Positions 45,250 to 54,383 of a stretch of 64,000 bases of DNA are shown in pieces. A program made the position numbers and the translations under genes. The stretch comes from Azorhizobium oxalatiphilum (GTDB lineage Bacteria > Pseudomonadota > Alphaproteobacteria > Rhizobiales > Xanthobacteraceae). The notes beneath the pieces were generated by a model, which saw nothing but the letters and a program-made list of their open reading frames with translations, ran no database searches and was not told the origin of the DNA. The stretch covers positions 434,001 to 498,000 of the forward strand of contig NZ_BMCT01000003.1 in the NCBI RefSeq assembly GCF_014635325.1, given 5' to 3'. Numbering within the stretch: position 1 is the stretch's first letter; every line of letters begins with the position of its first letter.

Positions 45250-45810
45250 ATGTCGCCTTTCGCCATCGCCGTGCTCGCCGTCAGCATGTCCGTGGATGCC
45301 TTCGCCGTCTCCGTGGGACGCGGCGCCGCGCTCGGCCGCCCGCGCATGACGGAGGCGCTACGCACGGGTGCCGTCTTCGGCATCGTGGAGGCCATCACGC
45401 CGCTCATCGGCTGGGCGCTGGGTGTGGCGGCCTCGGGCTTCGTCGAGGCTGTTGATCACTGGATCGCTTTCGCACTGCTCGGCGGCGTCGGCCTGCACAT
45501 GCTCTATCAGGCGCTTTGGAAGGCGGATGACGAGGAGGCCGAGACCGGCCGCTCCTTCACCGTGCTGATCGCCACCGCCGTGGGTACCAGCCTCGATGCC
45601 ATGGCGATCGGCGTGTCGCTGGCATTCCTGAACGTGAACATCATCGTCATCGCGTTGGCCATTGGCCTTGCCACCTTCCTCATGTCGTCGGGCGGCATGC
45701 TGGTGGGCCGGCTCATCGGCACGCGCTTCGGGCGCTGGGCGGAAGGTGTCGCGGGCGTTGCCCTGTTCGGGCTCGGCCTCGCGATCCTGATCGAGCACCT
45801 CACCGCCTGA
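45250..45810 (+). CDS. mntP: Manganese efflux pump MntP
   Basis: A 186-residue, six-helix protein made of two homologous halves: [20 protein letters not shown] and [20 protein letters not shown], each with the conserved Asp of the MntP family, plus [20 protein letters not shown]. It exports Mn2+. The riboswitch in front is the typical control for this gene family, turning expression on when Mn is high. Confidence 0.93.
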   Translation: MSPFAIAVLAVSMSVDAFAVSVGRGAALGRPRMTEALRTGAVFGIVEAITPLIGWALGVAASGFVEAVDHWIAFALLGGVGLHMLYQALWKADDEEAETGRSFTVLIATAVGTSLDAMAIGVSLAFLNVNIIVIALAIGLATFLMSSGGMLVGRLIGTRFGRWAEGVAGVALFGLGLAILIEHLTA

Positions 45811-45817
45811 GGCAATC

Positions 45818-46717
45818 TCAGGAGAGATTCAGCGCCTTCAGCGTCTCGGCCACGCGCGCACGGGCGCTCTCGCCGAGCGGCAGGATGGGGCGGGGCGGTT
45901 CGGCTTGCGTGAGGCCGAGGATGCCCGCCGCCGCATACATCACGCGCAGGCTGGAAAGCTCTCGGAACAGCGCCCACAGCGGCTCCAGCCGGGCATTCAG
46001 CGCCCGCGCCTCTGTGGCATCGCCGCCTTGGGCGGCGCGGGTGAGCGCAAGGGCGGTGTGGGGGAACAGGCCGCCCATCACGCTGAACCACGCATCGCCG
46101 CCGGCGATCAGCACCTCGGTGACGTTCCAGTCGCCGCTGTAGCCGAGCGGGAAGCCCTCCGGCACCACGGCCCGCAGGGCGGCCAGATGCGCGGTGCCAC
46201 CCGGCGCCTCGGGGCTCGGGCTTTTGACGCCCACGATACCCTCATGGCGGCTGAGACGGCGGACCAGTTCGGGTGTGAAGCGGAAATGGGTGGTGCCGGG
46301 ATTGTCATAGATGCAGAGCGGCAGGCCGCTTTCCCGCTGCACGGTCACGAAGTGCTCATACACCTCGTCCTCGGTGAGCGGCGTGTAGGAGACGGCGGCC
46401 AGCAGCCCGGCGGCGGCGCCTGCCGCCTTGGCGTCCTGCGCCAGCTTCACGGCTTCGTCCGTGCGCAGCGCGCCGACGCCCACGAGAACGGGCACGTCAC
46501 CGGCAACCGGAAGCGCTGCATCCAGCGCCCGGCGGCGCTCGGCGCGGGAGAGATAGGCATAGGTGCCGGTGCTGCCGAGCAGGCCGATGGAATCCACTTT
46601 TGCCGCCGCGAGGCGCCCGACCAGCTTTTCCACGGCGGCTGTGTCCACGCGGCCTTTGGGATCGGCAGGCGTGATGGGGAAAGCGGACAGGCCCTTGAAC
46701 TGCGTCGGCATCGGCAT
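45818..46717 (-). CDS. Dihydrodipicolinate synthase/N-acetylneuraminate lyase-family aldolase
   Basis: A 299-residue class I aldolase barrel: GLLGSTGTYAYLSRAERRRA, ICIYDNPGTTHFRFTPELV (catalytic Tyr), and GIVGVKSPSPEAPGG with the Schiff-base Lys. It is divergent from canonical DapA, so a keto-acid aldolase or lyase other than lysine biosynthesis is likely. Start ATG 46717 after CGAGGAG; ATG 46711 is also possible. Convergent with mntP, seven bases apart. Confidence 0.82.
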   Translation of the reverse strand: MPMPTQFKGLSAFPITPADPKGRVDTAAVEKLVGRLAAAKVDSIGLLGSTGTYAYLSRAERRRALDAALPVAGDVPVLVGVGALRTDEAVKLAQDAKAAGAAAGLLAAVSYTPLTEDEVYEHFVTVQRESGLPLCIYDNPGTTHFRFTPELVRRLSRHEGIVGVKSPSPEAPGGTAHLAALRAVVPEGFPLGYSGDWNVTEVLIAGGDAWFSVMGGLFPHTALALTRAAQGGDATEARALNARLEPLWALFRELSSLRVMYAAAGILGLTQAEPPRPILPLGESARARVAETLKALNLS

Positions 46718-46786
46718 TTCGCTCCTCGAACGGCGTCCGCACGCTACACGACGGCGGCGTGCGGGCAAGCGCGCAGCGTGGGTCAG

Positions 46787-47152
46787 CTAGGCGTGATTGG
46801 AGGCGTCGTCGAAGCGCAGCACGTTGCCGAAAGGATCAGTGATCTTGGGGGCTGTGTCGGTGGGGGAGGGGCGGGCGAAGCGGGCCTGCTTCGCATTCAG
46901 CTCGGCCGCGAGTGCGGCGATGCCGGTGCCCCGGATATAGACCACGGAGCCCGGCGTGCCGTCGCCATAATGCTCGCTGAGATGCAGCTTCACGCCATCG
47001 CGGGAGACCTGCATGTAAAGCGGCAGGTCGGGCGCGTAGCGGTGTTCCCAGTCCAGCGTGAAGCCGAGGAAATCCAGATAGAATTCCCTGGCTTTCGCGA
47101 TGTCATAGATGCGCAGAACCGGGATCGCCGGATCGAGCCTGATCGTGGTCAT
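46787..47152 (-). CDS. VOC/glyoxalase-bleomycin-resistance superfamily protein
   Basis: A 121-residue vicinal-oxygen-chelate fold protein (AIPVLRIYDIAKAREFYLDF, LHLSEHYGDGTPGSVVYIRG, ITDPFGNVLRF). It resembles bleomycin-resistance/DUF glyoxalase-like members with an unknown ligand. It lies beyond a hairpin that ends the formate dehydrogenase operon, in the same orientation. Confidence 0.8.
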   Translation of the reverse strand: MTTIRLDPAIPVLRIYDIAKAREFYLDFLGFTLDWEHRYAPDLPLYMQVSRDGVKLHLSEHYGDGTPGSVVYIRGTGIAALAAELNAKQARFARPSPTDTAPKITDPFGNVLRFDDASNHA

Positions 47153-47159
47153 AAAACAT

Positions 47160-47181
47160 CTCCCGCCGCAGCCGGCGGGAG
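47160..47181 (-). terminator. Hairpin terminating the fds operon
   Basis: CTCCCGCCG-CAGC-CGGCGGGAG is a perfect 9-pair stem 56 bases beyond the fdsD stop and just before the VOC gene. There is no long T-tract. Confidence 0.55.
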
Positions 47182-47236
47182 AGTGGAGCGCCACGCCGTC
47201 CGGCGCAAGGACGCCGGAGTGCATGAGCTGTCGGCT

Positions 47237-47521
47237 TCACTGCTTGCGGGCGAGCCCTTCCAGCGCCTCGCGGGCAATGGGCTTCAGGCCTTCGCCGCCG
47301 GAGACGAGCAGTTCGGCGATGCGCGCGCGCATGCGCGGATCCCAGAATTTGGCGATGTGATCGCGGGTGCCGGCCACGGCGGCATCATGCTTCTGCGAGC
47401 CGAAGAAGGTGGCGATCTGGTTGGCCATATAGACCAGCCGGTCGTCGGTGCTGGTGTGGGAGTGCGCGTCGTCGCCGTGGGCGGCGTCGTGGGCTTCCCC
47501 GTGGGTCTGGCTATGCGACAT
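47237..47521 (-). CDS. fdsD: Formate dehydrogenase delta subunit
   Basis: A 94-residue protein: a His/Asp/Ala-rich N-terminus (HGEAHDAAHGDDAHSH) and then the FdsD core RLVYMANQIATFFGSQ and HIAKFWDPRMRARI. The small delta subunit is needed for assembly or stability of the NAD-dependent formate dehydrogenase. It overlaps the end of fdhD by 11 bases. The N-terminal His-rich stretch looks like an extension beyond the core. Confidence 0.88.
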   Translation of the reverse strand: MSHSQTHGEAHDAAHGDDAHSHTSTDDRLVYMANQIATFFGSQKHDAAVAGTRDHIAKFWDPRMRARIAELLVSGGEGLKPIAREALEGLARKQ

Positions 47522-48386
47522 GGGCTTGGCGTTTCTCTCGCGGTTTTTTGGGGCCGAGGTCGATGCGGCCTTCATGGGTAAAGACTTCGAAGCCATCGCT
47601 GCGGACGATGGCGGCAAGGGTGATGCCCGCGCGCTCTGCCGTGCGGATGGCGAGCGAGGTCGGGGCGGAGACGGCGGCGATCACCGGCACGCCGAGCACG
47701 GCGGCCTTCTGCACCATCTCGATGGAGACGCGGCTGGTGAGCAGCAACAGACCCTTGGCCGGCTCCGCCTTGAGCTGCGCCACCTTGCCGATGAGCTTGT
47801 CGAGGGCGTTGTGGCGGCCCACATCCTCGGCCACCGCCAGTATGCCCCGGCCGGGCTCGAAATAGCCGGCCGCATGCACCGCGCGGGTGGCGTGGTTGAG
47901 CGTCTGCGCAGGGGCCAGAGCCGACATGGCGTCCAGCAGCGCGGTGGCCTCCACGGTGAGCTGGCCTTCCACCTGCGCGGCGGGCTTGATGGCTTCGGCG
48001 AGGCTCTCCACGCCGCACAGGCCGCAGCCGGTGGGGCCGGCGAGATAGCGCCGCCGGGCGCCGAGCATGGCCATGCGCTCCTCGGCGATCCACATGCGCG
48101 CCTCGATGCCGTCCTCCACCGCGATCACGTCGAGGGACAGGATGTCGGCGGCGGAGCGGATGATGCCTTCCGAGAGCGAGAAGCCCAGTGCGAAAGCCTC
48201 GATGTCGAGAGGGCTCGCCATCATCACCGCATGGGTGGTGCCGTTATAGGTGAGGGCGACGGGCGTCTCTTCCGGAACCGCCCGTTCACCGGACGTCACT
48301 TCGCCTTCGCGCCACACGTCGCGGGTCACGCGGCGGACGGGCTCCGGCATGTCCGGGATCTTGGGGAGGGGAGCGGTGTCAGGCAT
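47511..48386 (-). CDS. fdhD: Formate dehydrogenase accessory sulfurtransferase FdhD (FdsC)
   Basis: A 291-residue protein that passes sulfur to the molybdenum cofactor of the FDH. Landmarks: VALTYNGTTHAVMMASPLDI, FALGFSLSEGIIRSAADI, the Cys pair in GPTGCGLCGVESLAEA, VAEDVGRHNALDKLIGK and LLLLTSRVSIEMVQKAAVLG. The start ATG 48386 has a poor ribosome site. It is separated from fdsA by 245 bp holding an inverted repeat. Confidence 0.9.
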   Translation of the reverse strand: MPDTAPLPKIPDMPEPVRRVTRDVWREGEVTSGERAVPEETPVALTYNGTTHAVMMASPLDIEAFALGFSLSEGIIRSAADILSLDVIAVEDGIEARMWIAEERMAMLGARRRYLAGPTGCGLCGVESLAEAIKPAAQVEGQLTVEATALLDAMSALAPAQTLNHATRAVHAAGYFEPGRGILAVAEDVGRHNALDKLIGKVAQLKAEPAKGLLLLTSRVSIEMVQKAAVLGVPVIAAVSAPTSLAIRTAERAGITLAAIVRSDGFEVFTHEGRIDLGPKKPREKRQAHVA

Positions 48387-48473
48387 GGGGCGGCATCCCG
48401 GCAGAAGGGGGAGCCCCACAGATTGGGCCGATGACGCCGGAGTGCAAGCGCGGGGTGGCCATTGGACGGGAGA

Positions 48474-48598
48474 ACCCTCGCCCCGTGCGGGGGAGGGTAG
48501 GGAGGGGGGTAATGCCCTCTCTGCCGGCATCCGGTCGGGAAACCGGAACCGCGCGCCATGCCCCCTCCCCAACCCTCCCCCGCAAGCGGGAGAGGGGG
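48474..48598. repeat. Large imperfect inverted repeat between fdsA and fdhD
   Basis: The arm CCCTCGCCCCGTGCGGGGGA-GGGTAGGGAGGGGG (from 48474) is roughly complementary to the arm CCCCCTCCCCAACCCTCCCC-CGCAAGCGGGAGAGGG (about 48560-48597). Inside, TCCGGT-CGGGAA-ACCGGA makes a small hairpin. This is the look of the intergenic palindromic repeat elements common in alphaproteobacterial genomes, probably present in many copies. Confidence 0.65.
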
Positions 48599-48631
48599 TG
48601 CGTTGCGCGGGAAGGGAACCCGGCGGCCATC

Positions 48632-51469
48632 TTACTCGGCGGCTTCGGCGATGCGGCGGCTCTGGCGGGAGAAGGCCTCGTAATTCTCCTGCCACGGGCT
48701 CGGCCCGTTGGAGGGCGAGATCTGAACCGCCGTCACCTTGTATTCGGGGCAGTTGGTGGCCCAGTCCGAATAATCGGTGGTGATCACGTTGGCCTGCGTC
48801 ACCGGGTGGTGGAACGTGGTGTAGACCACGCCGGTGGGCATGCGCTCGGAGATCACCGCCTTCAGCGAGGTGGAGCCGGCGCGGCTGTCGAGGCGCACAT
48901 AGTCGCCATCGCGGATGCCGCGCGTCTCCGCATCGTGCGGGTGGATCTCCAGCACGTCCTCGGGATGCCAGGCCACGTTCTCGGTGCGCCGGGTCTGGGC
49001 GCCCACATTGTACTGGCTGAGGATGCGGCCCGTGGTGAGCAGCAGCGGGAAACGCGGGCCGGTGCGTTCGTCGGTGGGCACATACTCGGTGAGCATGAAC
49101 TTGCCCTTGCCGCGCACGAAGCCGCCGATATGCATGACCGGCGTGCCTTCCGGCGCCTTCTCGTTGCAGGGCCACTGCACGGAGCCGGCCTCCTCCAGCT
49201 TGGCGTAGGAGACGCCCGTGAAGGTGGGGGTCAACCGGGCGATCTCGTCCATGATCTCGCTCGGGTGCTGGTAGTCCATCTTATAGCCGAGGGCTTCGGC
49301 CAGCATGATGGTGACTTCCCAGTCAGCATAGCCGTTCTTCGGGGCCATCAGCTTGCGCACGCGCTGGATGCGGCGCTCGGCATTGGTGAAGGTGCCGTCC
49401 TTCTCCAGGAAGGAGCAGCCCGGCAGGAAGACGTGGGCGTAGTTGGCGGTCTCGTTCAGGAACAGGTCCTGCACCACGAGGCATTCCAGCGCGCCGAGGC
49501 CGGCGGAGACATGGCGGGTGTCGGGGTCGGACTGGAGGATGTCCTCGCCCTGCACATACATGCCCTTGAAGGTGCCATCGACGGCCGCGTCGAACATGTT
49601 GGGGATGCGCAGGCCGGGCTCGTCGTCCAGCTTCACCCCCCAGTCACGCTCGAACAGCACGCGGGTGTCATCTTCCGCCACATGGCGATAGCCCGGCAGT
49701 TCGTGCGGGAACGAGCCCATGTCGCACGAGCCCTGCACGTTGTTCTGGCCGCGCAGCGGGTTCACGCCCACGCCGTTGCGGCCGATGTTGCCGGTGGCCA
49801 TGGCGAGGTTGGCGATGCCGATGACGGTGGTGGAGCCCTGCGAATGCTCGGTGACGCCGAGGCCGTAATAGATGGCGCCGTTGCCGCCCTTGGCATAGAG
49901 CCGGGCCGCGCCGCGCACCAGCGCCGGATCAACGCCGGTATACTGCTGGATGGCCTCGGGGCTGTGGCGCTCCTCGGCCACGAACTCGGCCCACTCCTGG
50001 AACTCGTCCCAGTCGCAATAGTCGCGCACGAAGTCCTCGTGCACGAGGCCCTCGGTGACGATCACATGGGCGATCGCCGTGACCATGGCGACGTTGGTGC
50101 CGGGGCGCAGCGGCAGGTGGTAGTCCGCCTGCACGTGCGGGGTGCGCACGAGGTCGATCTTGCGCGGGTCGATGACGATGAGCTTGGCACCCTCGCGCAG
50201 GCGCTTCTTCATGCGCGAGCCGAACACCGGGTGGCCGTCCGTCGGGTTGGCGCCGATGACGAGGATGACGTCGCTCTCTTCGACCGAGTCGAAGTCCTGC
50301 GTGCCCGCCGAGGTGCCGTAGGTCTGCGAGAGACCGTAGCCGGTGGGCGAGTGGCAGACACGGGCGCAGGTATCGACATTGTTGTTGCCGAAGGCGCCAC
50401 GGATCAGCTTCTGGACGAGGTAGGTTTCCTCGTTCGTGCAGCGCGAGGAGGTGATGCCACCCACCGCGCGGCGGCCGTACTTCTCCTGGATGCGCTTGAA
50501 CTCGGAGGCGGCGTAGGCGATCGCCTCCTCATAGCTCACTTCCTTCCACGGCTCGTGGATGGAGGAGCGGATCATGGGCTTCAGGATGCGGTCCTTGTGG
50601 GTCGCATAGCCATAGGCGAAGCGGCCCTTCACGCAGCTATGGCCACGGTTCGCCTTGCCGTCCTTGTAGGGCACCATGCGCACCAGCTCGTCGCCGCGCA
50701 TTTCCGCCTTGAAGGTGCAGCCCACGCCGCAATAGGCGCAGGTCGTCACCAGCGAATGCTCGGGCGTGCCGATGTCGTACATGGCCTTTTCGTTGAGCGT
50801 CGCGGTCGGGCAGGCCTGCACGCAGGCGCCGCAGGAGACGCACTCGGAGGAGAGGAACTCCTCGTCCATGCCCGGCGAGACGCGCGAGCCGAAGCCGCGG
50901 CCGGAGATGGTCAGCGCGAACGTGCCCTGCACTTCCTCGCAGGCGCGGACGCAGCGGTTGCAGACGATGCACTTCGACTTTTCATAGGTGAAGTAGGGGT
51001 TGGACTCGTCCTTCCCCATCTTGATGTGGTTCTCGCCCTCGTAGCCGTAGCGCACTTCGCGCAGGCCCACGACGCCGGCCATGTCCTGCAACTCGCAGTC
51101 GCCGTTGGCGGAGCAGGTCAGGCAGTCCAGCGGATGGTCGGAGATGTAGAGCTCCATGACGCCACGGCGGATCTGCTTCAGCCGCTCGGTCTGGGTCTTC
51201 ACCACGATGCCTTCCGCCACCGGCGTAGTGCAGGAGGCGGGGGTGCCGTTGCGGCCTTCGATCTCGATCAGGCAGAGCCGGCAGGAGCCGAAGGCGTCCA
51301 GCATGTCGGTGGCGCACAGCTTGGGGATCTGGTTCCCCACTTCCATCGCCGCACGCATGATGGAGGTGCCTTCCGGCACCTGCACCTTCATGCCGTCGAT
51401 GGTGAGCGTGACCAGCTTCTCGGATTTGGAAGCCGGCGTGCCGTAGTCGATCTCATGCACGAGGGACAT
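48632..51469 (-). CDS. fdsA: NAD-dependent formate dehydrogenase alpha subunit (Mo-bisPGD)
   Basis: A 945-residue catalytic subunit that oxidises formate to CO2. The N-terminus has a 2Fe-2S domain (Cys at about 52, 63, 66, 80), a His-Cys3 cluster (DHPLDCLTCSANGDCELQ), two 4Fe-4S sites (CIVCNRCVRAC; CVSCGACVQACPTA) and a further 4Fe-4S (CAYCGVGC). The Mo ligand is a Cys in DTCARVCHSPTGYGLSQTYG, not selenocysteine. Large Mo-bisPGD domains follow. TTGNIG-type and nucleotide motifs are intact. GGAGAG precedes the ATG. Order fdsG-fdsB-fdsA-fdhD-fdsD is the known operon. Confidence 0.95.
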   Translation of the reverse strand: MSLVHEIDYGTPASKSEKLVTLTIDGMKVQVPEGTSIMRAAMEVGNQIPKLCATDMLDAFGSCRLCLIEIEGRNGTPASCTTPVAEGIVVKTQTERLKQIRRGVMELYISDHPLDCLTCSANGDCELQDMAGVVGLREVRYGYEGENHIKMGKDESNPYFTYEKSKCIVCNRCVRACEEVQGTFALTISGRGFGSRVSPGMDEEFLSSECVSCGACVQACPTATLNEKAMYDIGTPEHSLVTTCAYCGVGCTFKAEMRGDELVRMVPYKDGKANRGHSCVKGRFAYGYATHKDRILKPMIRSSIHEPWKEVSYEEAIAYAASEFKRIQEKYGRRAVGGITSSRCTNEETYLVQKLIRGAFGNNNVDTCARVCHSPTGYGLSQTYGTSAGTQDFDSVEESDVILVIGANPTDGHPVFGSRMKKRLREGAKLIVIDPRKIDLVRTPHVQADYHLPLRPGTNVAMVTAIAHVIVTEGLVHEDFVRDYCDWDEFQEWAEFVAEERHSPEAIQQYTGVDPALVRGAARLYAKGGNGAIYYGLGVTEHSQGSTTVIGIANLAMATGNIGRNGVGVNPLRGQNNVQGSCDMGSFPHELPGYRHVAEDDTRVLFERDWGVKLDDEPGLRIPNMFDAAVDGTFKGMYVQGEDILQSDPDTRHVSAGLGALECLVVQDLFLNETANYAHVFLPGCSFLEKDGTFTNAERRIQRVRKLMAPKNGYADWEVTIMLAEALGYKMDYQHPSEIMDEIARLTPTFTGVSYAKLEEAGSVQWPCNEKAPEGTPVMHIGGFVRGKGKFMLTEYVPTDERTGPRFPLLLTTGRILSQYNVGAQTRRTENVAWHPEDVLEIHPHDAETRGIRDGDYVRLDSRAGSTSLKAVISERMPTGVVYTTFHHPVTQANVITTDYSDWATNCPEYKVTAVQISPSNGPSPWQENYEAFSRQSRRIAEAAE

Positions 51470-51480
51470 GGTGTCTCTCC

Positions 51481-53043
51481 TTATTCTGCGGCTACGGGCA
51501 GCTTCGGCGTGGCGCCGAAGTCTTCCGGGAAATGGGTGAGGGCGCTGAGCACGGGATAGGGCGTGAAGCCGCCCAGAGCGCAGAGCGAGCCCAGCTTCAT
51601 GGTCTGGCAAAGGTCGGTCAGGATCGCGAGGTTCGCGTCCCGCTTGGTGCCGGCGATGATCTTGTCCAGGGTCTCGACACCACGGGTGGAGCCGATGCGG
51701 CACGGGGTGCACTTGCCGCAGCTCTCGTGCGAACAGAACTCCATGGCGAAGCGGGCCATGTGGGCCATGTCCACCGTGTCGTCGAACACCACGATGCCGC
51801 CGTGGCCGATGAGTGCGTCCTTGGCCGCGAAGGCCTCGTAATCGAACGGCGTGTCGAACTGGTGCACCGGCAGGTAGGCGCCGAGCGGGCCGCCCGCCTG
51901 CACCGCGCGTACCGGACGGCCGGAGGCGGTGCCGCCGCCGATGTCGTTCACCAGCTCACCGAGCGAGATGCCGAAGGCGGTCTCGAAGATGCCGCCATAC
52001 TTCACGTTGCCGGCGATCTGGATCGGCATGGTGCCGCGCGAACGCCCCATGCCGAAGTCGCGATAAAAGGCGCCGCCCTTGTCGAGGATCACCGGCACGG
52101 TGGCCAGCGAGATCAGATTGTTGATGACGGTGGGCTGGCCGAACAGACCCTTGTGCGCGGGCAGCGGCGGCTTGGCGCGCACCACGCCGCGCTTGCCTTC
52201 CAGGCTGTCCAGCAGCGCGGTTTCCTCGCCGCACACATAGGCGCCCGCGCCCATGCGCATTTCCATGTCGAAGTCATACTGCGAGCCAAGGACATTCTTG
52301 CCCAGCAGGCCGTTGGCGCGGGCGATCTCGATGGCCTTGTTCATCACCTCCAGCGAGAGGGGATATTCCGAGCGGCAGTAGACGAAGCCCTTGGTGGCGC
52401 CCACCGCGAGGCCGGCAATGGTCATGCCCTCGATGAGGCAGAAGGGGTCCGCCTCCATGATCAGGCGGTCGGCGAAGGTGCCGCTGTCGCCCTCATCCGC
52501 GTTGCAGACGATGTAGCGCTGGTCGGCGGGGGCGGCGGCGACCGTGCGCCACTTGATGCCGGTGGGGAAGCCGGCGCCGCCGCGACCGCGCAGGCCGCTC
52601 TCGAACACCTGCTCCACGGTGGCGGAGGGGCCGATCTCGATGGCCTTGGCAAGGCCGCGATATCCGCCGAGATTTTTGTACTCGATCAAGGACAGGGGAT
52701 CGATGATGCCGCAACGTGCGAACGTCAGGCGGGTCTGCTTCTTGAGGTAGGGGATTTCCTCCACCAGCCCCACGCAGAGCGGGTGGTCGGTCTTGCCCTC
52801 GAACAGGCCCGCTTCGACGAGGCTGTCCACGTCGGAGGGTTTCACCGGGCCGTAGCCGACACGGCCGGCGGGGGTGTCGATTTCCACCAGCGGCTCCAGC
52901 CAGAACAGGCCGCGCGAGCCGTTGCGCACGATGTCCATGCTCTGGCCGCGCGCGGCGAGGGCGTCGTTCAGCTTGCGCGCCACGCGGTCGGCGCCGCAGG
53001 CGATGGCGGTGGCGTCGTTGGGAACGTAGAGGCGGGTGCTCAT
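51481..53043 (-). CDS. fdsB: Formate dehydrogenase beta subunit (FMN/NADH)
   Basis: A 520-residue NuoF/HoxF-like flavoprotein passing electrons from the alpha subunit to NAD+. It contains an N-terminal thioredoxin-like/NuoE-type region (about 1-110), FMN-binding GLRGRGGAGFPTGIKWR, NADH-site MGAGAYVCGEETALLDSLEG, and the 4Fe-4S Cys set ESCGKCTPCRIGSTRG plus the distal Cys in GSLCALGGFTP. Its start overlaps the fdsG stop (ATGA). Confidence 0.95.
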   Translation of the reverse strand: MSTRLYVPNDATAIACGADRVARKLNDALAARGQSMDIVRNGSRGLFWLEPLVEIDTPAGRVGYGPVKPSDVDSLVEAGLFEGKTDHPLCVGLVEEIPYLKKQTRLTFARCGIIDPLSLIEYKNLGGYRGLAKAIEIGPSATVEQVFESGLRGRGGAGFPTGIKWRTVAAAPADQRYIVCNADEGDSGTFADRLIMEADPFCLIEGMTIAGLAVGATKGFVYCRSEYPLSLEVMNKAIEIARANGLLGKNVLGSQYDFDMEMRMGAGAYVCGEETALLDSLEGKRGVVRAKPPLPAHKGLFGQPTVINNLISLATVPVILDKGGAFYRDFGMGRSRGTMPIQIAGNVKYGGIFETAFGISLGELVNDIGGGTASGRPVRAVQAGGPLGAYLPVHQFDTPFDYEAFAAKDALIGHGGIVVFDDTVDMAHMARFAMEFCSHESCGKCTPCRIGSTRGVETLDKIIAGTKRDANLAILTDLCQTMKLGSLCALGGFTPYPVLSALTHFPEDFGATPKLPVAAE

Positions 53044-53513
53044 CGGTTGGTCTCCGCCACCAGTTCGTCGATGGTCTCTTCGTCGAGGCGGCCGACGAGG
53101 CGGCCGTCGATCATGGCCGAGGGGGCGCAGGCGCACAGGCCGAGGCAGTAGATGGGCTCCAGCGTCACCCGGCCGTCGGCCGAGGTCTCGCCCATCTCGA
53201 TGCCGAGGCGCTCCTCGGCATAGCGGGTGAGCTTGTCCGCGCCCATGGACTGGCAGGCCTCGGCGGCGCACAGCTTGATGACGTGGCGGCCGGCGGGCTC
53301 GCGGCGGAAGTCATGGTAGAAGGTGACGACGCCATGAACCTCGGCGCGCGACAGGTTCAGGTTTTCCGCGATCAGGGGCACGACCAGATCCGGCACAAAA
53401 CCGAAGGCCTCCTGCACGGCGTGGAGGATGGGCATGGTGGCGCCATCCATATGCCGGTGCGCGGTGATGATCTCCTGAGCGCGGATTTCGCTCCAAGGTT
53501 CGTAGCCGGCCAT
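53040..53513 (-). CDS. fdsG: Formate dehydrogenase gamma subunit (2Fe-2S, NuoE-like)
   Basis: A 157-residue NuoE-type subunit with 2Fe-2S ligands in KLCAAEACQSMGADKL and IYCLGLCACAPSAM, preceded by the NuoE helical part (MPILHAVQEAFGFVPDLVVP). It is the first gene of the operon. The palindrome CCCGCTT-G-AAGCGGG lies 19 bases ahead of its ATG. Confidence 0.93.
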   Translation of the reverse strand: MAGYEPWSEIRAQEIITAHRHMDGATMPILHAVQEAFGFVPDLVVPLIAENLNLSRAEVHGVVTFYHDFRREPAGRHVIKLCAAEACQSMGADKLTRYAEERLGIEMGETSADGRVTLEPIYCLGLCACAPSAMIDGRLVGRLDEETIDELVAETNR

Positions 53514-54208
53514 CGGCGGTCCTTCCCTAGTCCCGCTTGAAGCGGGTTCCTTGTGATCGTTCCAATCAATCTGGCATACAAAAAACGCTGATCAAGCGAG
53601 CTGTGGGATGTTGCGATAGAACATTTCTATTGTAGCGACCGTTGAACGGCGGCCGTTTTCGGCTCCGCAAAAGGGTTTCTTTCGCGCGACGGTAGATGCG
53701 TCCCCCTTGGGAAGGCCGCGCCCATGGGCGTTTTGATCGGGGATCTCTATCTGGGCGGTGTTTGATCGCAGGCCATGAATCGAGAATGCTGCGTCGCACC
53801 ATGATGCCGATCGCCGGCATCCGACTTTGGTCGGTCACGCGAATTTTTATGCGGGTGAAAGCTGCTCGGCGCCTCGGAGGCGGCCGGTTCGGATTGAATC
53901 GGTCCGAGCCGGTCCGGCTCCCGCGCGGTGATGGAGAGGGCCTCGCGGCCCAGACCTGAACCATCGCAGCCTGAACTGCGGGCGTGTCGTCGAATCGACA
54001 GCGGGCCGCAGGGCTTCGCGCATGAGCAATCCCCATCCGTCCCGATGCGGAGGTAGCCGGGCCGCGGTTCGGCTCCGCCTCGACCTGAGGTTAGCAAGCT
54101 ATCTGGAATAATATCCGGTCGCTGGCACTGTGCCGTTATCAAAATACCTGCAATGAGCTTCGTATCGGTAGCTTCTGCATAATATGCGAAGACAAACAGC
54201 GGTTGTAG
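53514..54208. other. Gene-free region upstream of fdsG
   Basis: About 700 bp without a supportable gene. It should contain the leftward fds promoter. It has short AT-rich tracts around 53565-53635 and 54085-54190. I looked for a sigma54 -24/-12 element near 54120 (TGGCACTGTGCCG) but the -12 GC is absent. Nothing else is recognised. Confidence 0.4.
53532..53546. promoter_or_regulatory. Perfect palindrome in the fdsG leader
   Basis: CCCGCTT-G-AAGCGGG, 15 bp, is 18 bases before the fdsG start. It could be an operator or an mRNA hairpin close to the ribosome site. Regulator unknown; no LysR-type fdsR gene is next to the operon. Confidence 0.45.
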
Positions 54209-54228
54209 TTGACGCATACGGCAAAGGT

Positions 54229-54291
54229 TATAATGGGATCAGTGCCTGCCCGGCACAGCCGTCCTCCGGACATTTGCGGATGACGGCTTTT
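54229..54291 (+). ncRNA. Candidate small RNA or attenuator
   Basis: A perfect TATAAT box (54229-54234) with a TTGACG 14 bases upstream (short spacer) is followed by a predicted transcript of about 50-55 nt. It folds as GTGCC-TGCCC-GGCAC (54242-54256) and then a terminator GCCGTC...GACGGC with TTTT (54258-54291). It ends 92 bases before the next gene. It may be a stand-alone sRNA or a leader attenuator for the 152-residue protein. No family recognised. Confidence 0.4.
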
Positions 54292-54383
54292 CCTGATGTG
54301 TCGCGGGTTTTCCCGTTCGTTTTCTTGTCTTGGGCCGCGCGCTTTTTCCTGCGGCCCGGTGTTGCCCCGCCGGAGGGGGAGCC

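Noticed and set aside
48431-51559. Very long open frame (about 1040 codons) on the plus strand opposite fdsA
   Set aside because: It is the antisense shadow of a high-GC gene: Ala/His/Arg/Gly-rich, no domain, no ribosome site; fdsA is unmistakable on the other strand.
54123-54137. Possible sigma54 promoter TGGCACTGTGCCG
   Set aside because: The -24 half is present but the required GC at -12 with correct spacing is absent.
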